DNA of 23,453 bases from Schoenoplectus triqueter (Eukaryota > Streptophyta > Magnoliopsida > Poales > Cyperaceae). A program made the translations under genes and the position numbers. The stretch lies in the NCBI GenBank assembly GCA_964058805.1, contig CAXKVV010001343.1, positions 1-23,453 on the forward strand, written 5' to 3'. Positions 1-9,645 of this stretch are shown here, piece after piece (within the stretch, counting starts at the first letter, position 1; each line of letters starts with the position of its first letter). The notes beneath the pieces are model-generated. The model was given only the letters and a program-made list of their open reading frames with translations, did not search any database and was not told the DNA's origin.

Positions 1-128
1 GATTTCTAGTTTACACTTCTACAATTTGTCCTTATTTTGTGTATTTACTTGTCTGTTAAGTACCTAAGCTACCTAAATCATTGTGTTAATAAAAAAATAA
101 CTGGGGACAGACAAATAAATTTGTTTAG

Positions 129-1701
129 GATCAGGAAATGGCATGGCAAAATCCCTCATGGATTCGACTGGGGAGCCATTCTCCATATCAAATGCTGTTT
201 TCTCAATTATCAGAGGTTCTATTTTTCTACTACTTTTCTTGCTTCATTTATGTGCCGAACATCAATGCAATGTTCTTTTTTCTTTCTGTAAATGTTTCCT
301 TTTTTATTTTGTTTTATAATGATGTATGATGATAGGTAATAAGCGTGCACTTGATGTAGCATCTGTCGTCCAAGGAGATATTAAATTTTTTAGCGTGCTG
401 ATGCTGACTTGGGGTAAGTGGAATTCACAATTAAAAGCAAAAATATCTTGACATGATAGTCACAATTGTGTTGTTTTCTATATTTATTTGTTTCTTATAA
501 ATACAGGCCTTATAGCTGATATTGATATAGAATCAGAGAAGTATAGGTGGATGGGAAGTGCCCGCTTTGGTCTTTATGTTAGTCTCTCTTGTTACCCCAA
601 CTTCTTCATTTCCATTTCAAAACAATAGTAATTTGGACATTGATACGAATTGTGTTTTCATTTTTCTGCAGTCCCTTCTCAGGATAATAAATTTGAGGAA
701 GTACAATGGAAATGTCCAGATTATTCCAGCCCCTGGATATGAATCTATTGGGGTGCCACTAACCCAAACAAAAGAATCATCAGATCAGCATGACGACCCT
801 AGTTTGTCCCTAGGAGGGCAAATGGGCAGTGATAAAACTCTTCTGTCAAAGAGATACCGAGGACCTTCAGTTTCATATGAGGAGTCAAATTGGAGGTTAA
901 TTGAGGGACCGTTTGTGTATGTTTGGCTTAATAATGTTCCCTGGTGTAGCCAAGATGCTATGCCAGCACCTGAAGCTAAGGTTGGTGAAATTGGTTGTTA
1001 AATATATCTTCAACTCTTTTTGCAAATCAGATCCAACAGTTTGGCACATATGCCAATGACCAAGATTGTTAGACATAAGTTCATTGACTGAAAATAAAAG
1101 CAGAGAGCTATATTCTCTGTTGATTTGTACCAATCTTGGAAAATGTCCTTGGAAGTAATTCTAGATCTTTCCTTTAGCATTTTCTCCTTTTTATAACTTT
1201 CAGATTGTAAAATCAGTCATTAACTACATTTTTTAAACTTTCAGTTTTCAGATGGGTATTTGGATGCCGTGATAATAAGAGATTGCCCAAAGTCAGTGAT
1301 GTTAAGCCTAATGCTCAAAATGGAAGAGGGCACTCATGTTAATTCACCATATGTTACCTATCTCAAGGTAATACTTTCAGTTCTCAAACTTTGCTTCTAA
1401 TGGCCGGTCTGATCTAACCCTTTCTCATTAAATGAATAACATGATAAAACTAGAAACTATAACATGGCATGAACTGATTTGGCAGGTGAAGGCATTGCGA
1501 TTGGTGCCAGGTCAGCGAGTAGGAAACCATAGAAAAGGGGGGATAGTTGATGTTGATGGAGAGGTGATAGCAAGAGGAGATGTTAAATTATCATCTGTAA
1601 ATGGAGATGATAAACAAAAAAGGCAATATCTTATGTCGTATGGTCCTCCAATTCAAATTGATGTTGATCAGGGATTAGCAACCATTTTTTCTCCAAGATA
1701 A
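129..1701 (+). CDS. SPHK: Sphingosine kinase (long-chain-base kinase), 3' part of gene, six exons
   Basis: ATP-dependent lipid kinase that phosphorylates sphingoid long-chain bases to their 1-phosphates. Visible exons are 129-215, 336-413, 507-577, 672-980, 1245-1367 and 1486-1701; all boundaries are GT-AG, the reading phase is kept across every junction, and they encode about 294 residues ending in TAA at 1699-1701. The first exon carries GSGNGMAKSL, the glycine-rich end of the diacylglycerol-kinase-like catalytic domain. Later exons carry the C-terminal sphingosine-kinase blocks: WMGSARFGLY, the segment NVPWCSQDAMPAPEAK, FSDGYLDAVIIRD and the terminal VDVDGEVIARG. The N-terminal half, including the first nucleotide-binding motif, lies left of the window; 1-128 is the 3' part of an intron. 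The low-complexity stretch in exon 4 (roughly the VPLTQTKESSDQHDDPSLS segment) is the variable insert seen in plant sphingosine kinases. I see no lesion, so this part looks functional. Family assignment is from recognised motifs, not a search. Confidence 0.9.
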
Positions 1702-2256
1702 CATAGCTATAATAAATATTGATATGTCGTACATAATTTTCCATTGCGTCTAACCTCTGCTTTGTGTAAAGAAATCCGGTGTCATAAAATATACATTTTG
1801 TGTCCAGAGTGTTTCTTTTTCAATTTGTGATTGTGTAAACTTCATTGGAGAATATGACAGGGTAAACACGTGACGAGGATTCTGGATCATTTCTTCATAG
1901 AAGAGGTTACTGTGTACTACATTTCTGTTTGCTTAGTTAGGACCCCATCTTCACGTGTCGTACATAATTTTTTCATGAGGATGCTGTCAGTCTAAAGTAA
2001 AATCGGAATTTGTGAATATTACCCTAGGAATAGGAAACTGTTATGCAAACTAAATTAGTCTAAAAACAAACGGGTTGAGTTTTTTTGGAGAAATGTTGCA
2101 AAAGGATGAGTCAAAGAAGAGAATGTGTGTTGTTTAAAATTAAATGTACGAGATTTAGTTAATGCAACTTAAGTGTTCAGTTACCTGATACTGTTCATCT
2201 CAGAAGAAAGAAATCAGAAGTACTTTTTCTTTTTTAATTCAATCATCTTAAACCTA
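1702..2256. other. Tail-to-tail intergenic stretch with a 15-bp direct repeat
   Basis: About 555 bp separate the stop codons of the convergent kinase and PPR genes, so this must hold both 3' UTRs. GTCGTACATAATTTT occurs twice (1726-1740 and 1957-1971) and in both cases runs into a TTTC-containing continuation; no other structure or coding potential is visible. Confidence 0.5.
1711..1716 (+). terminator. Possible polyadenylation signal of the sphingosine kinase gene
   Basis: AATAAA lies only 10 bases after the stop codon. Plant polyadenylation signals are loose and a longer 3' UTR is equally possible. Confidence 0.3.
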
Positions 2257-4471
2257 CTACAAAGAGACTTCTTTCAGAATCTCGTACATTTCCTCTTTTA
2301 CCCCAATTCTATCAAACCATCTTTGCAAAACCCCTAGTACATAATGAGGGATAGTAATCTCATCTCTCTCCATCTCCGTAAGAAATTCCAAAGCCTCATC
2401 AAGTCTATCATCCTTCTCATAAGCATCAATCATTAAACCAACACATCTCTCACACGGTCTCAAACCAGCTCTCCTCATGTTCTCTATCACACACCGAGCC
2501 TCACTAGTTTGTCCCGCTAAACAGTAAGCATTCACAAGAAGAGCACAAATCCTAGAATCAGGTAAAATTCTAGCAAACTGGATAGAATCAAAGACCTTTT
2601 GTGCACCCTTGGAATCACCTTTATTTGAATAAGCTCTCAACAATGCTTTGTAAATCTCCCTTCCTGTGTATATCTCTCCATCCTCTGCTTCTTTTATTAA
2701 AATCTCAGCTTTATCTAACATATCAGCACGTATATATGCCATTATCATTGAACCATAAGCTCTTTTATCATAGTTTAGACCGAGTAACTTGATTTCGTCA
2801 AACATCTCTCTTGCACGTTTGAGGTCGCCGCCCTTGCTGTACATGTTGATTAAAGCAGTCAATGCTACCACATCACAAGAGAAACCTCTTCTTTTCATGC
2901 TGTCTAGAGTTCTCTCAGCTTTATCTAAATTGTTTTGTTCCCCGAATGTGTGGATCAATTTGGTGAAGTCACGTATATTCGCTTCAAAAGAATCATCTAA
3001 TAGTGCATACTCAATTACCTACCAAAAAGTAAGAATAGTACTGGTTACTAAAAAATAATATAAAAACATCAGATAATATTACAATTGCTTCAGAATAAAT
3101 GTTACAAAGATGTGCTTGGAAATTTAGATCTAGGGTGCTTTTGGAAAAATCTGGACCCGGTATTTAGAAACTGTTGAGATGTTTGTATATTTATTGTTTA
3201 TTGTATTAGGATAGTTTTGAGGGTCTATCGGTGAATCGGCCATTATGAAATAGTCTAGGGGGTTATTTGTAAGAGTGCTTTGTAAGGCTCTGTATAAGCC
3301 CAAATCATTAATCAGTAAAGTGAAGTTTTTCAGAAAATAAATTGAAACTTTTCCTTGAAGCTGATATTGCAATGCTGCTAACTCTAATTGACAGACAAGT
3401 GAGTTGAGTTCAAAGAAATATATATTTCAATGGCTGACACTTATGTCCCCAGTGCTATGAGCCACTTGAAATGAAACCAAGCTAAAGAATTCTTAGATAC
3501 TTGTTTCCATTCTGTGACCCAGTTATGGAACAAAATGAGCTGATGTCAAAATTCCAGGGATAATACCAGAGTCTATTTTAAGACTAAGTCAATATCATAT
3601 AGACAATCATACCAAATTATGATGAGAAAATCAGTGCCATGTATGAGATGCAAAACATTGCAAGCTGGTTAATTAACATCAGAGTACAAATAACTCATCA
3701 GAAAACAACAGGCCTCAATGAGTTAATTAACATAGAATAGAATTGGGTACAATACAACAGAATGAATTGCTACGCAAGTCCATGCAGATAATCAGGGAGC
3801 CTTTTGCAAATTAGACCTGGTATTTTAAAACTATCCTATTAGGCTGATATAATAACACAGCAAACCAAACTAGTGAGTCAAAAAAACTACATATCTGACA
3901 ATTCTATTCCAGGTGCCTCTTGAAATGAAATCAAGACCGAAACTCTAAGATACTGGTTTCCAGTTGTGACCCAGTTGTGAAACAAGAAGTGCTAATTTCA
4001 AAGTTCGGGAACAAAATTGTACCGTATATTAGCAAAATAGTATATTAGCATAAAATAAAATAAAAAAGAAAAAGAAGAACAAGAACCCATTTGACATTAA
4101 CTGACCTCAGTATACAGAGAGTGTTCCATTCTCTTCATTTCTTTCAAAACAGCTAACCAATCAGCTCTTCTTGGTTTCATGGTTTTAACCCAAGCAGCTA
4201 GCAAAAAATGAAGGTTTTCGTCCTGGCCATAGAAGCATATCAATCGCTTCAGTAACGCCTTGCATCTGTTAGCCATATTTCGAGGGAGCTCAGAAATAGC
4301 TATCTTTTCCTCTGGCGTGAGATCCCGCTTCAGATTGGTCCATTTAACCTTCATCTCTTCTCCAATTTTGAGGAAACCGGTGCATGGCGGTCGTAAATCA
4401 TGCCGAATGATGGGTTTGTGTTTAAAATTGGGATAGAAATTGCAAAGAGAATGCGAGCAAAGAGCATTCAT
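2257..4471 (-). CDS. Pentatricopeptide repeat (PPR) protein, two exons
   Basis: PPR proteins are helical-repeat RNA-binding proteins, nearly always acting in chloroplasts or mitochondria on transcript processing, stability or translation. Exon 1 is the complement of 4471-4106 (122 codons), exon 2 the complement of 3018-2257 (253 residues plus stop). The 1,087-bp intron has GT and AG ends and is phase 0, giving 375 residues. Exon 2 contains about five to six 35-residue P-type repeats with the usual helix pattern, for example TALINMYSKGGDLKRAREMF, YGSMIMAYIRADMLDKAEIL, YKALLRAYSNKGDSKGAQKV and LLVNAYCLAGQTSEAR. No E, DYW or SMR domain follows. Exon 1 holds a basic, Ser/Cys-rich start with few acidic residues (a plausible transit peptide) and then a WTNLKRDLTPEEK...RADWLAVLKEMKRMEH segment. 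The whole layout resembles the plant family around Arabidopsis At1g01970; that match is from memory. No lesion is seen. Confidence 0.88.
3130..4020. repeat. Diverged direct duplication inside the PPR intron
   Basis: Two parts of the intron match each other in the same order. Block A at about 3132-3172 (gggtgcttttggaaaaatct, cccggtattta) pairs with about 3799-3835 (gggagccttttgcaaatt, cctggtatttta). Block B at about 3391-3560 (aagtgagttg, ccacttgaaatgaaaccaag, gtgacccagttatggaacaa) pairs with about 3865-4020 (tagtgagtc, cctcttgaaatgaaatcaag, gtgacccagttgtgaaacaa). The first copy carries about 200 extra bases between the blocks. Edges are approximate. Confidence 0.6.
3172..3371 (+). mobile_element. 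Possible solo LTR or TRIM-like insertion in the PPR intron
   Basis: These roughly 200 bases interrupt the first copy of the intron duplication. The segment begins TGTTGAGATG, as many Ty1/copia-type LTRs do, and contains a promoter-like CTGTATAAGCC followed by AATCAGTAAAG. A 5-base GAAAC lies directly before it (3167-3171) and again at 3344-3348. The right border and target duplication are not settled: TG...CA would end near 3371, the GAAAC pair would end it at 3343. Confidence 0.3.
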
Positions 4472-4607
4472 CGCTTTACACTCTGTCCGAGAGAGCCGAG
4501 AAGGAGGGGAGGGAAACTGAGAGGATGGGAGGGTAAAGGAATATTTAATATGACTATTTTGTGCTCGTTTTTTCTATCACAGGATTTCTATTTCTACTGT
4601 CCACGCC
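4472..4607 (-). promoter_or_regulatory. Probable 5' UTR and promoter of the PPR gene
   Basis: On the minus strand, immediately before the PPR start codon, there is a long pyrimidine-rich tract (C and T runs opposite 4495-4540), typical of plant 5' leaders. No clear TATA box is seen. Confidence 0.35.
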
Positions 4608-4748
4608 ATGGCTTCCTTAGATAGAGAGCTGTTGGAGAAGATGAATTTCTATTTAATTGAAGAGTTGGGCTTTAAGAGGAACTTCCAAAGATGGGCTCAA
4701 AAAGAATTGCAAATAGGATGTAGGAGCACTTTATATTTTGGACTTTAG
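4608..4748 (+). CDS. Small 46-residue reading frame divergent from the PPR gene; unknown
   Basis: It begins at an ATG in the favourable context CCATGGC and reads MASLDRELLEKMNFYLIEEL then GFKRNFQRWAQKEL, charged and helix-like, before a less convincing tail and TAG at 4746-4748. The first ~36 residues look coding; the tail does not. It might be the first exon of a gene whose remainder was lost or not recognised, since a GT lies at 4721 inside the frame. No family recognised. It could equally be chance. Confidence 0.25.
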   Translation: MASLDRELLEKMNFYLIEELGFKRNFQRWAQKELQIGCRSTLYFGL

Positions 4749-4756
4749 AATATGAA

Positions 4757-5030
4757 CACATCTGTGCTTTAGAATATGTTGTCTTACCAATGGGGCCTAG
4801 TAAGCAATGCACCAGAGCAGAATATTCAAGACAAGAACGGCAACACATCTTAAGATATTTGTTTTATTTTGCCACATCATCATTTTTAAATTATATTCAA
4901 ATATATTCTTTTTATTCTCAGTGTCGATTTTCATTTTTTTGCTTTGTTCTCTTTGTAGTCTCATTATATTTGCTCGATGCAAAAATAAGAACCTTTTAAA
5001 TATCAGGGTTAATCATTGCCATGCGCTTGA
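4757..5030. repeat. Diverged direct repeat, copy 1
   Basis: Matches 5425-5665 in order: CTTTAGAATATGTTGTCTT against CGTTTGAAATATGCTGTCTT, ACCAGAGCAGAATATT against ACAGAGCAGAATAATT, CTTAAGATATTTGTTTTATT against CTTAAGATGTTCATATTATT, and a final TCATTGCCATG against TCACTGTCGACC. Offset is about 670 bases at the shared AGAGCAGAAT. The similarity is partial, so the duplication is old. It encodes nothing recognisable. Confidence 0.6.
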
Positions 5031-5424
5031 CACAAAAAGAGAGAACCTGTTGAGCTTTGTCTTTTTATTTTTCATTATGCTTACTTTTAAATTGGTCATG
5101 ACTACAACTTAAAGGCATTGATGAGATGCATATTTGTGGATTTTGAATTGTTGCACAAGATTTGTAATCTTTTATCCCACAAAAGGTACACAATTTCAAT
5201 ATTTTTTGTCATTCTAACCTTTACATGAGCTGGGATGCAGTTAATGCACTTGTGTAAGTTTTTGGAATATCATTATGAGAAATAACAACAATATTCAATT
5301 ATTGCTGTTAGGGATTCATTTAAAAGGACATATTAGGATTGAAAGAGCTATTAAAGTTCTTTTGATAGAATCTTATACAGGAAACCATTGGTTCAACATA
5401 CTTGTATAAGTTTGATTTGTTGTA
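5031..5424. other. AT-rich spacer between the two repeat copies
   Basis: No gene, RNA or mobile element is recognisable here; only ordinary AT-rich sequence. Confidence 0.4.
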
Positions 5425-5665
5425 CATACATGTATCTTGCGTTTGAAATATGCTGTCTTCAAAATGGTGCAAGTACGCGTAAGACAACAGAGCAGAATAA
5501 TTGGAGCCAGAAGCAAATAGACCTTAAGATGTTCATATTATTTTGTCACAACATAATATTTTATTTAGATATATACAAGTATGTTATTTTATTCTTAATG
5601 TGTATGTTCATTTTCCTCGTTTTGGAAGCCAAACTACTTGGTAATTTCGATCACTGTCGACCATT
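5425..5665. repeat. Diverged direct repeat, copy 2
   Basis: Second copy of the sequence at 4757-5030. Both contain T-rich frames that translate to hydrophobic runs, but the frames are not kept equally in the two copies, so I do not call a protein. Confidence 0.6.
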
Positions 5666-6141
5666 TTTAGCACTATGGTCAATCAAACTGCAACATTTCT
5701 TTTGCTGATGGAATTGACAACTCTTGCCAGCAAGCAAATATTGATTTCAGTTGGCATCATGGAGACGGGTAGTTCTTCAAAACTGAAGTTTTGATTCAAC
5801 TGCTCAACAAATTTACAACATACCACTTGAGTCGCCCAAACGGATATTTTACATATTGGCCGTTGCATTCCAAGCAACAAACACCTCCAACTGGATACTA
5901 GAATTACAAAATTACAAAATTGGCTCTCTTAAAAGTTCACTGGATACTAGAATTAATAACTTGGTTCATCTATAATAGTCATTGTAAATGCATCATAGCG
6001 GCTATTAGTTATTACTAAATGATACATAGTATGCTGAAAATTAACATCTTACGTCTAGAGAATAGGTTCATAATACAACATCTAAGGGAGGTTGAAAGAA
6101 CACGGCCTGACTGAAACTTTTAACTTACAGAGATATCATGA
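5666..6141. other. Intergenic stretch with a 16-bp direct repeat
   Basis: CTGGATACTAGAATTA occurs at 5891-5906 and again at 5940-5955, the two separated by an ACAAAATT-rich spacer. The stretch lies downstream of the leftward gene ending at 6142 and may include its 3' UTR. Confidence 0.45.
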
Positions 6142-7400
6142 TTAGAAGATTGGTTTTATTTTTATTCGCACCGTTATCTGTCGATAAAAGGCATATCTTC
6201 CATAATAGCAAGGAGAATCTATGCCACGTTTGTTGCACCTTTCACGTGAAGACTTGCAATATGGACAAACAAACTTGTTCAAAATTCTACCCATCACCCA
6301 ACCAGTAATGCATGTGTACACTGCGGATTTCCCTGCAAAAATTCGAAGGAAATAAATAAGCATATATAATAACACATAATTAATTAATCAGGGCTCTCCA
6401 ACAAAACCAAATTGGAGCTCGGAATTTTGTCACTTCTCCAAATTGATTGCTCTTGTTGTCCTCTATTCCAACCAAAGATTTCTCTATCCCCGCTCAGTTC
6501 TCTGCTGCATACCAGTTTTTATAACTGCTCTTTAACTGAATTCTTCTATTATACTAGTACCACAAATGCCTTTGTTTTGTCATATTCCATCATGCATCAC
6601 TGCAATTTAACAATTTATCGTTTTCTGCTTGCAATATTATTGTTGATTCCTTCAGGTTTTGACTGGACTACCAAATTGTCAATTCTTTTTATTTCTTGCA
6701 TAAATTTATTATGATGTCTTATTATTTCATATGATCACTTGAACTCCATAATTCCAGCACAATTTTGTATACATAGTTTTTGTCCCTCAAGACTCGAATT
6801 ATGAAGAACCTCCGTACCAATATAAATTGATTCAAACAAAAATAATAAGCTAGCTAGAAACATATCAGAACATATATAATCAAGCACACATACTGAACTC
6901 TTTGTCATCAAATATCTTCATGATTTCAGTAATGACATCCACTTCATTTGGATCTCTGGGCTTGTTGTTGAACCTGAATCTTCCTTTATTCATTCGGATG
7001 ATATGCTCCCTAATTTTCCCCGTAAATAGACGCCACATCTGAACCAACATGAAATTGTAGAATGAATGAGCACAGTTGTAAATCCCCAAACACGTGCGTG
7101 CCTTGTTAGCCTATTAGGTATATGCACACACACAAATATAGTAGAACAGAAATGTAATATTATGCTATATAATATTACATTTGCAGGCGTCACCTTTTTG
7201 GCTCCAATATTTTGTATCTCAGGGTTTCAACTGACTAAAGCAATCATGCACAGACCAATGGAGAAGATCTCACCGAAAATTTGGGACGAAGCAATCGATC
7301 AATTGGCGGGCAGAGAGATCAGATGTCGTGGTTTCAGGCGTGCGTTCTTCCCCTTTTCTTTTCTTTTGTTTTTTCTTCGCAACCCCGTCGGCGGTGCTAC
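6142..7400 (-). CDS. Leftward gene of unknown family, 111 residues, with a non-coding first exon
   Basis: Proposed model on the minus strand: 5' UTR exon about 7400-7274; intron with GTGAGA donor and TTCAG acceptor; coding exon 7038-6894 whose first codon is ATG; intron with GTATGT donor and TTTGCAG acceptor; last exon 6332-6142. The two coding exons total 336 bases, phase kept, 111 residues plus stop. The protein starts MWRLFTGKIREHIIRM, basic and amphipathic (possibly a mitochondrial signal), followed by an acidic segment around DPNEVDVITEIMKIFDD. The second exon holds SAVYTCITGWVMGRIL and then a cysteine group, C-x2-C-x6-C-x8-C in CPYCKSSRERC...C, that could bind zinc. The end is basic (RITVRIKIKP-like). 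I do not recognise the family. Two well-formed introns argue for a gene; lack of a known domain argues for caution, and the last exon could be mis-assigned. Confidence 0.42.
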
Positions 7401-7404
7401 ATAG

Positions 7405-7544
7405 TACGTACATTTCTCTAAAAAAGATTGCGGTTCTAAAAAAAGGAAAAAGAGAATCAAGATCCTTCCTCTCTTTGTGGGTCTTTCTTTGGTGGGCCTG
7501 ATAATTTGTTACCGTTAAAAGAGTGATGGATATATCACATAGAG
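7405..7544 (-). promoter_or_regulatory. Probable upstream region of the 111-residue gene
   Basis: Lies directly before the proposed first exon. It holds purine-rich runs (for example near 7418-7460) but no clear TATA box or repeated motif. Confidence 0.2.
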
Positions 7545-7920
7545 AAGAGATGAATAAAATAAAAAATATATATATATTAAAAAATTTTGTATTTTTTTAT
7601 CTCTCAAACAATATATTACAACTCTATTTATAAACTAAGACAATAATATTATCTAGAAAATTCGTATTAAAAATGAAATACTAAATAATAGTTGTTTCAG
7701 TTGATCCATGTTCATTAAAACAGTCATAATTCTCTGTAGCGAACTCCAAACGCTTTGAAATTTGAACCATAAAAAACTAGACTTCCAAAGATTTTCATCC
7801 ATATGTCATACAGTCAAAACGAATGACGTTTGATCTTTCATATCCTCTCATCAATCAGCTTAAAAATTCTGCAACTGCTAAAACAAAGGAATTCCACTAC
7901 TTATTCTATTAACTATACTT
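7545..7920 (-). mobile_element. Decayed copia LTR, minus strand
   Basis: It lies downstream of the minus-strand RNase H remnant, where a 3' LTR should be. Read on the minus strand it contains TTATAAATAGAG (opposite about 7623-7634), a canonical plant LTR TATA box, followed by AT-rich sequence with an (AT)n run opposite 7567-7577. Exact borders and target duplication could not be found. Confidence 0.45.
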
Positions 7921-7922
7921 TA

Positions 7923-8437
7923 TTACATAATTAAATTTAATATTTCAACACACGCTTTAAACTTAATTCCCTTTACATCCTTCATGCCCATAATAGTTTT
8001 AAACTTCTCAAACTTCATGATTGGTAATGACTTCGTAAAAATATCCGTAACTTGATCTTCACTATCCACATGTATCAACTCAAATTTCTTCTCTTTCACT
8101 TGCTCTCGAATAAAATGACACTTCACATCAATATGCTTGTTTCTTTCATGATGGACCAGATTCTTAGCCAACTCGATTGTCGACTTATTATCCAAATAAA
8201 TTTCGTAGCCTCTTCTTGAGCAAAGTTTATCTCCTTGAGTAGCCTTCTCAACCAAATCGCTTGACACACACACGTCGCTGTCACGACATATTTTGCTTCA
8301 CATGTCGAAAGGGTGACGATCGGTTGCTTCTTTGAAAGTCACGTGAATGTTGTATCTCCCATGTAAAATATAAATCCTGAGGTGCTCTTTCTATCATCCG
8401 TGTTTCCGCCCCAACCGTTATCTGAATGGCCAAAAAT
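7923..8437 (-). pseudogene. Ty1/copia RNase H fragment, broken
   Basis: On the minus strand this is the C-terminal end of a copia polyprotein. From right to left it shows GGNTDDRKSTSGFIFYMGD, then LSTCEAKYV, then YLDNKSTIELAKN, HHERNKHIDVKCHFIREQV and DIFTKSLP, all standard copia RNase H blocks. A stop codon stands where a tryptophan is normal just before LSKKQ, and the frame shifts near 8215 shortly before the YLDNKST block. The rest of gag-pol is absent to the right, so this is a truncated old insertion in the opposite orientation to the large element at 9646-19561. Confidence 0.85.
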
Positions 8438-8575
8438 TACAAAGTTGTTAGTGAATGAGCTATAAAACATATAAAACATTTTTAGCCGAGAATTTAAACT
8501 GACAAAATACTTCAGAAGCCAAAAAGGCTATATGTATTAGTTATTGTGCATCCTCAGGATAGCAATGTATTATAC
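8438..8575. other. Spacer between copia remnant and CACTA-like element
   Basis: No recognised feature; this is probably where the minus-strand copia remnant is broken off. Confidence 0.3.
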
Positions 8576-9315
8576 TCATTACCACAAAAAAAAAAGTTAA
8601 AAACGGTTAAATTTTGTATTTAGTAATGATTGTACAACCGTGATTAGGGGTGTCAATTATTGATCCGACCCGACAAGTTAATTCGATCTGATTCAAATCT
8701 GACCCGACTCGATATAATCCGAAGATAAATGAGTCGGATATAGATTTAATTTTTATATCCGGATCGGATCGGATCGGATTTGGATCAACCCAACCCGATC
8801 CGATTAATTATATTTTTTAAAGTAATTTTATGATTTAGTCATAACTAAAACTTAATTATACACTAATTAAGATTAATTAAAAATTAATTAATATTTAATT
8901 ACTTAAAATTATATATATAAATAAAAATAATTAATAAATATCTAATTATTTTACACTGATCGGGTCTGATAAGGTATGGGTCAAGATTTGTTTACTCTAA
9001 TTTAAACGGATTGGTTCAAAAAAATAAAATAATGTTATCCGATCCGACCCGATGTGCTGACACTCCTAACCGTGATATAAGAAGGGGTTACTAAAAATAT
9101 TTAACAGTTGTTACTAAAGGGGCACCGTACTGAAAAATTCAAAATGTTATTTAGTAATGATTCTAACTAAAATTCGTTACAGAACGATAATACTTTGTAA
9201 CTATTTTAACAAAGAACTGTTACTAAATATCCTAATTTAGTAACTCTTTTAATGAAGAAATGTTACTAAATACCATCATTTAATAACTGTTTTAACAAAG
9301 AATCGTTAGTGTGTA
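8576..9315. mobile_element. CACTA-like non-autonomous DNA element, interrupted by a MITE
   Basis: The left end reads TACCACAAAAAAAAAAG, a decayed form of the CACTACAAGAAAA type terminus. Behind it the sequence is built from short motifs in both orientations: TTAGTAATGATT, GTTACTAAA (several), TTTAGTAACTCTTTTAA, CTATTTTAACAAAGAACTG and TGTTTTAACAAAGAATCG. Such sub-terminal repeats are typical of CACTA elements. No transposase is present and the right terminus is not clear. Confidence 0.45.
8645..9068. mobile_element. hAT-type MITE, 424 bp, with 8-bp target duplication
   Basis: Terminal inverted repeats TAGGGGTGTCA (8645-8655) and, reverse-complemented at the right end, TAGGAGTGTCA, differ at one base. 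They are flanked by identical ACCGTGAT at 8637-8644 and 9069-9076, the 8-bp duplication expected of hAT transposition. The interior near both ends is full of GATCCGACCCG and CGGATCGG motifs, and the centre is TTAATTA-rich. There is no coding capacity. Removing it rejoins the surrounding CACTA-like sequence. Confidence 0.85.
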
Positions 9316-9640
9316 AGACTTTATTTTTTAATTAGAATATTAATTTTAGTAAGAGCTATTAAAGGTTAATTTTTCCAAAAATCTGTTGATTTTATGCGAC
9401 TAGCTCATATAGCCAACCATATACAACACATAAATAAATTAAAAAAATCTTTAATAACGATGAATACATCTTATTAATGCAGTAGATATTTATGTAGAAT
9501 AAAAATACATTCTTATTCAGCAATAACATGCACATCTATATAATTTCTAAGAAAAAAAACTCAAAAAACCTAAAAGAACAAAAGAAAAATCCAAAAATTT
9601 CAAATGAGGTTTTGAGGCATCAAATGATCTCTTCTGGCAT
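9316..9640. other. AT-rich flank left of the retrotransposon
   Basis: No gene seen. Before the insertion this was continuous with the sequence from about 19567 onwards. Confidence 0.4.
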
Positions 9641-9645
9641 AAAAA
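9641..9645. repeat. Target-site duplication, left copy
   Basis: AAAAA directly before the 5' LTR matches AAAAA directly after the 3' LTR (19562-19566). Five bases is the usual size for Ty1/copia, but a run of A is weak evidence because it could match by chance. Confidence 0.6.

Noticed and set aside
4807..5112. 101-codon hydrophobic frame
   Set aside because: T-rich sequence gives Phe/Leu/Ile runs by composition; frame not preserved in the duplicate copy at 5425-5665.
5683..5880. 65-codon minus-strand frame (VVCCKFVEQLNQNFSFEEL)
   Set aside because: No family match, no convincing splice sites linking it to the gene ending at 6142; could be a lost exon but unsupported.
6412..6714. 100-codon plus-strand frame
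   Set aside because: Lies inside the intron of the leftward gene, composition typical of intronic T-rich DNA, no domain.
7567..7577. ATATATATATA run
   Set aside because: Short simple-sequence run inside the decayed LTR; nothing to separate it from background.
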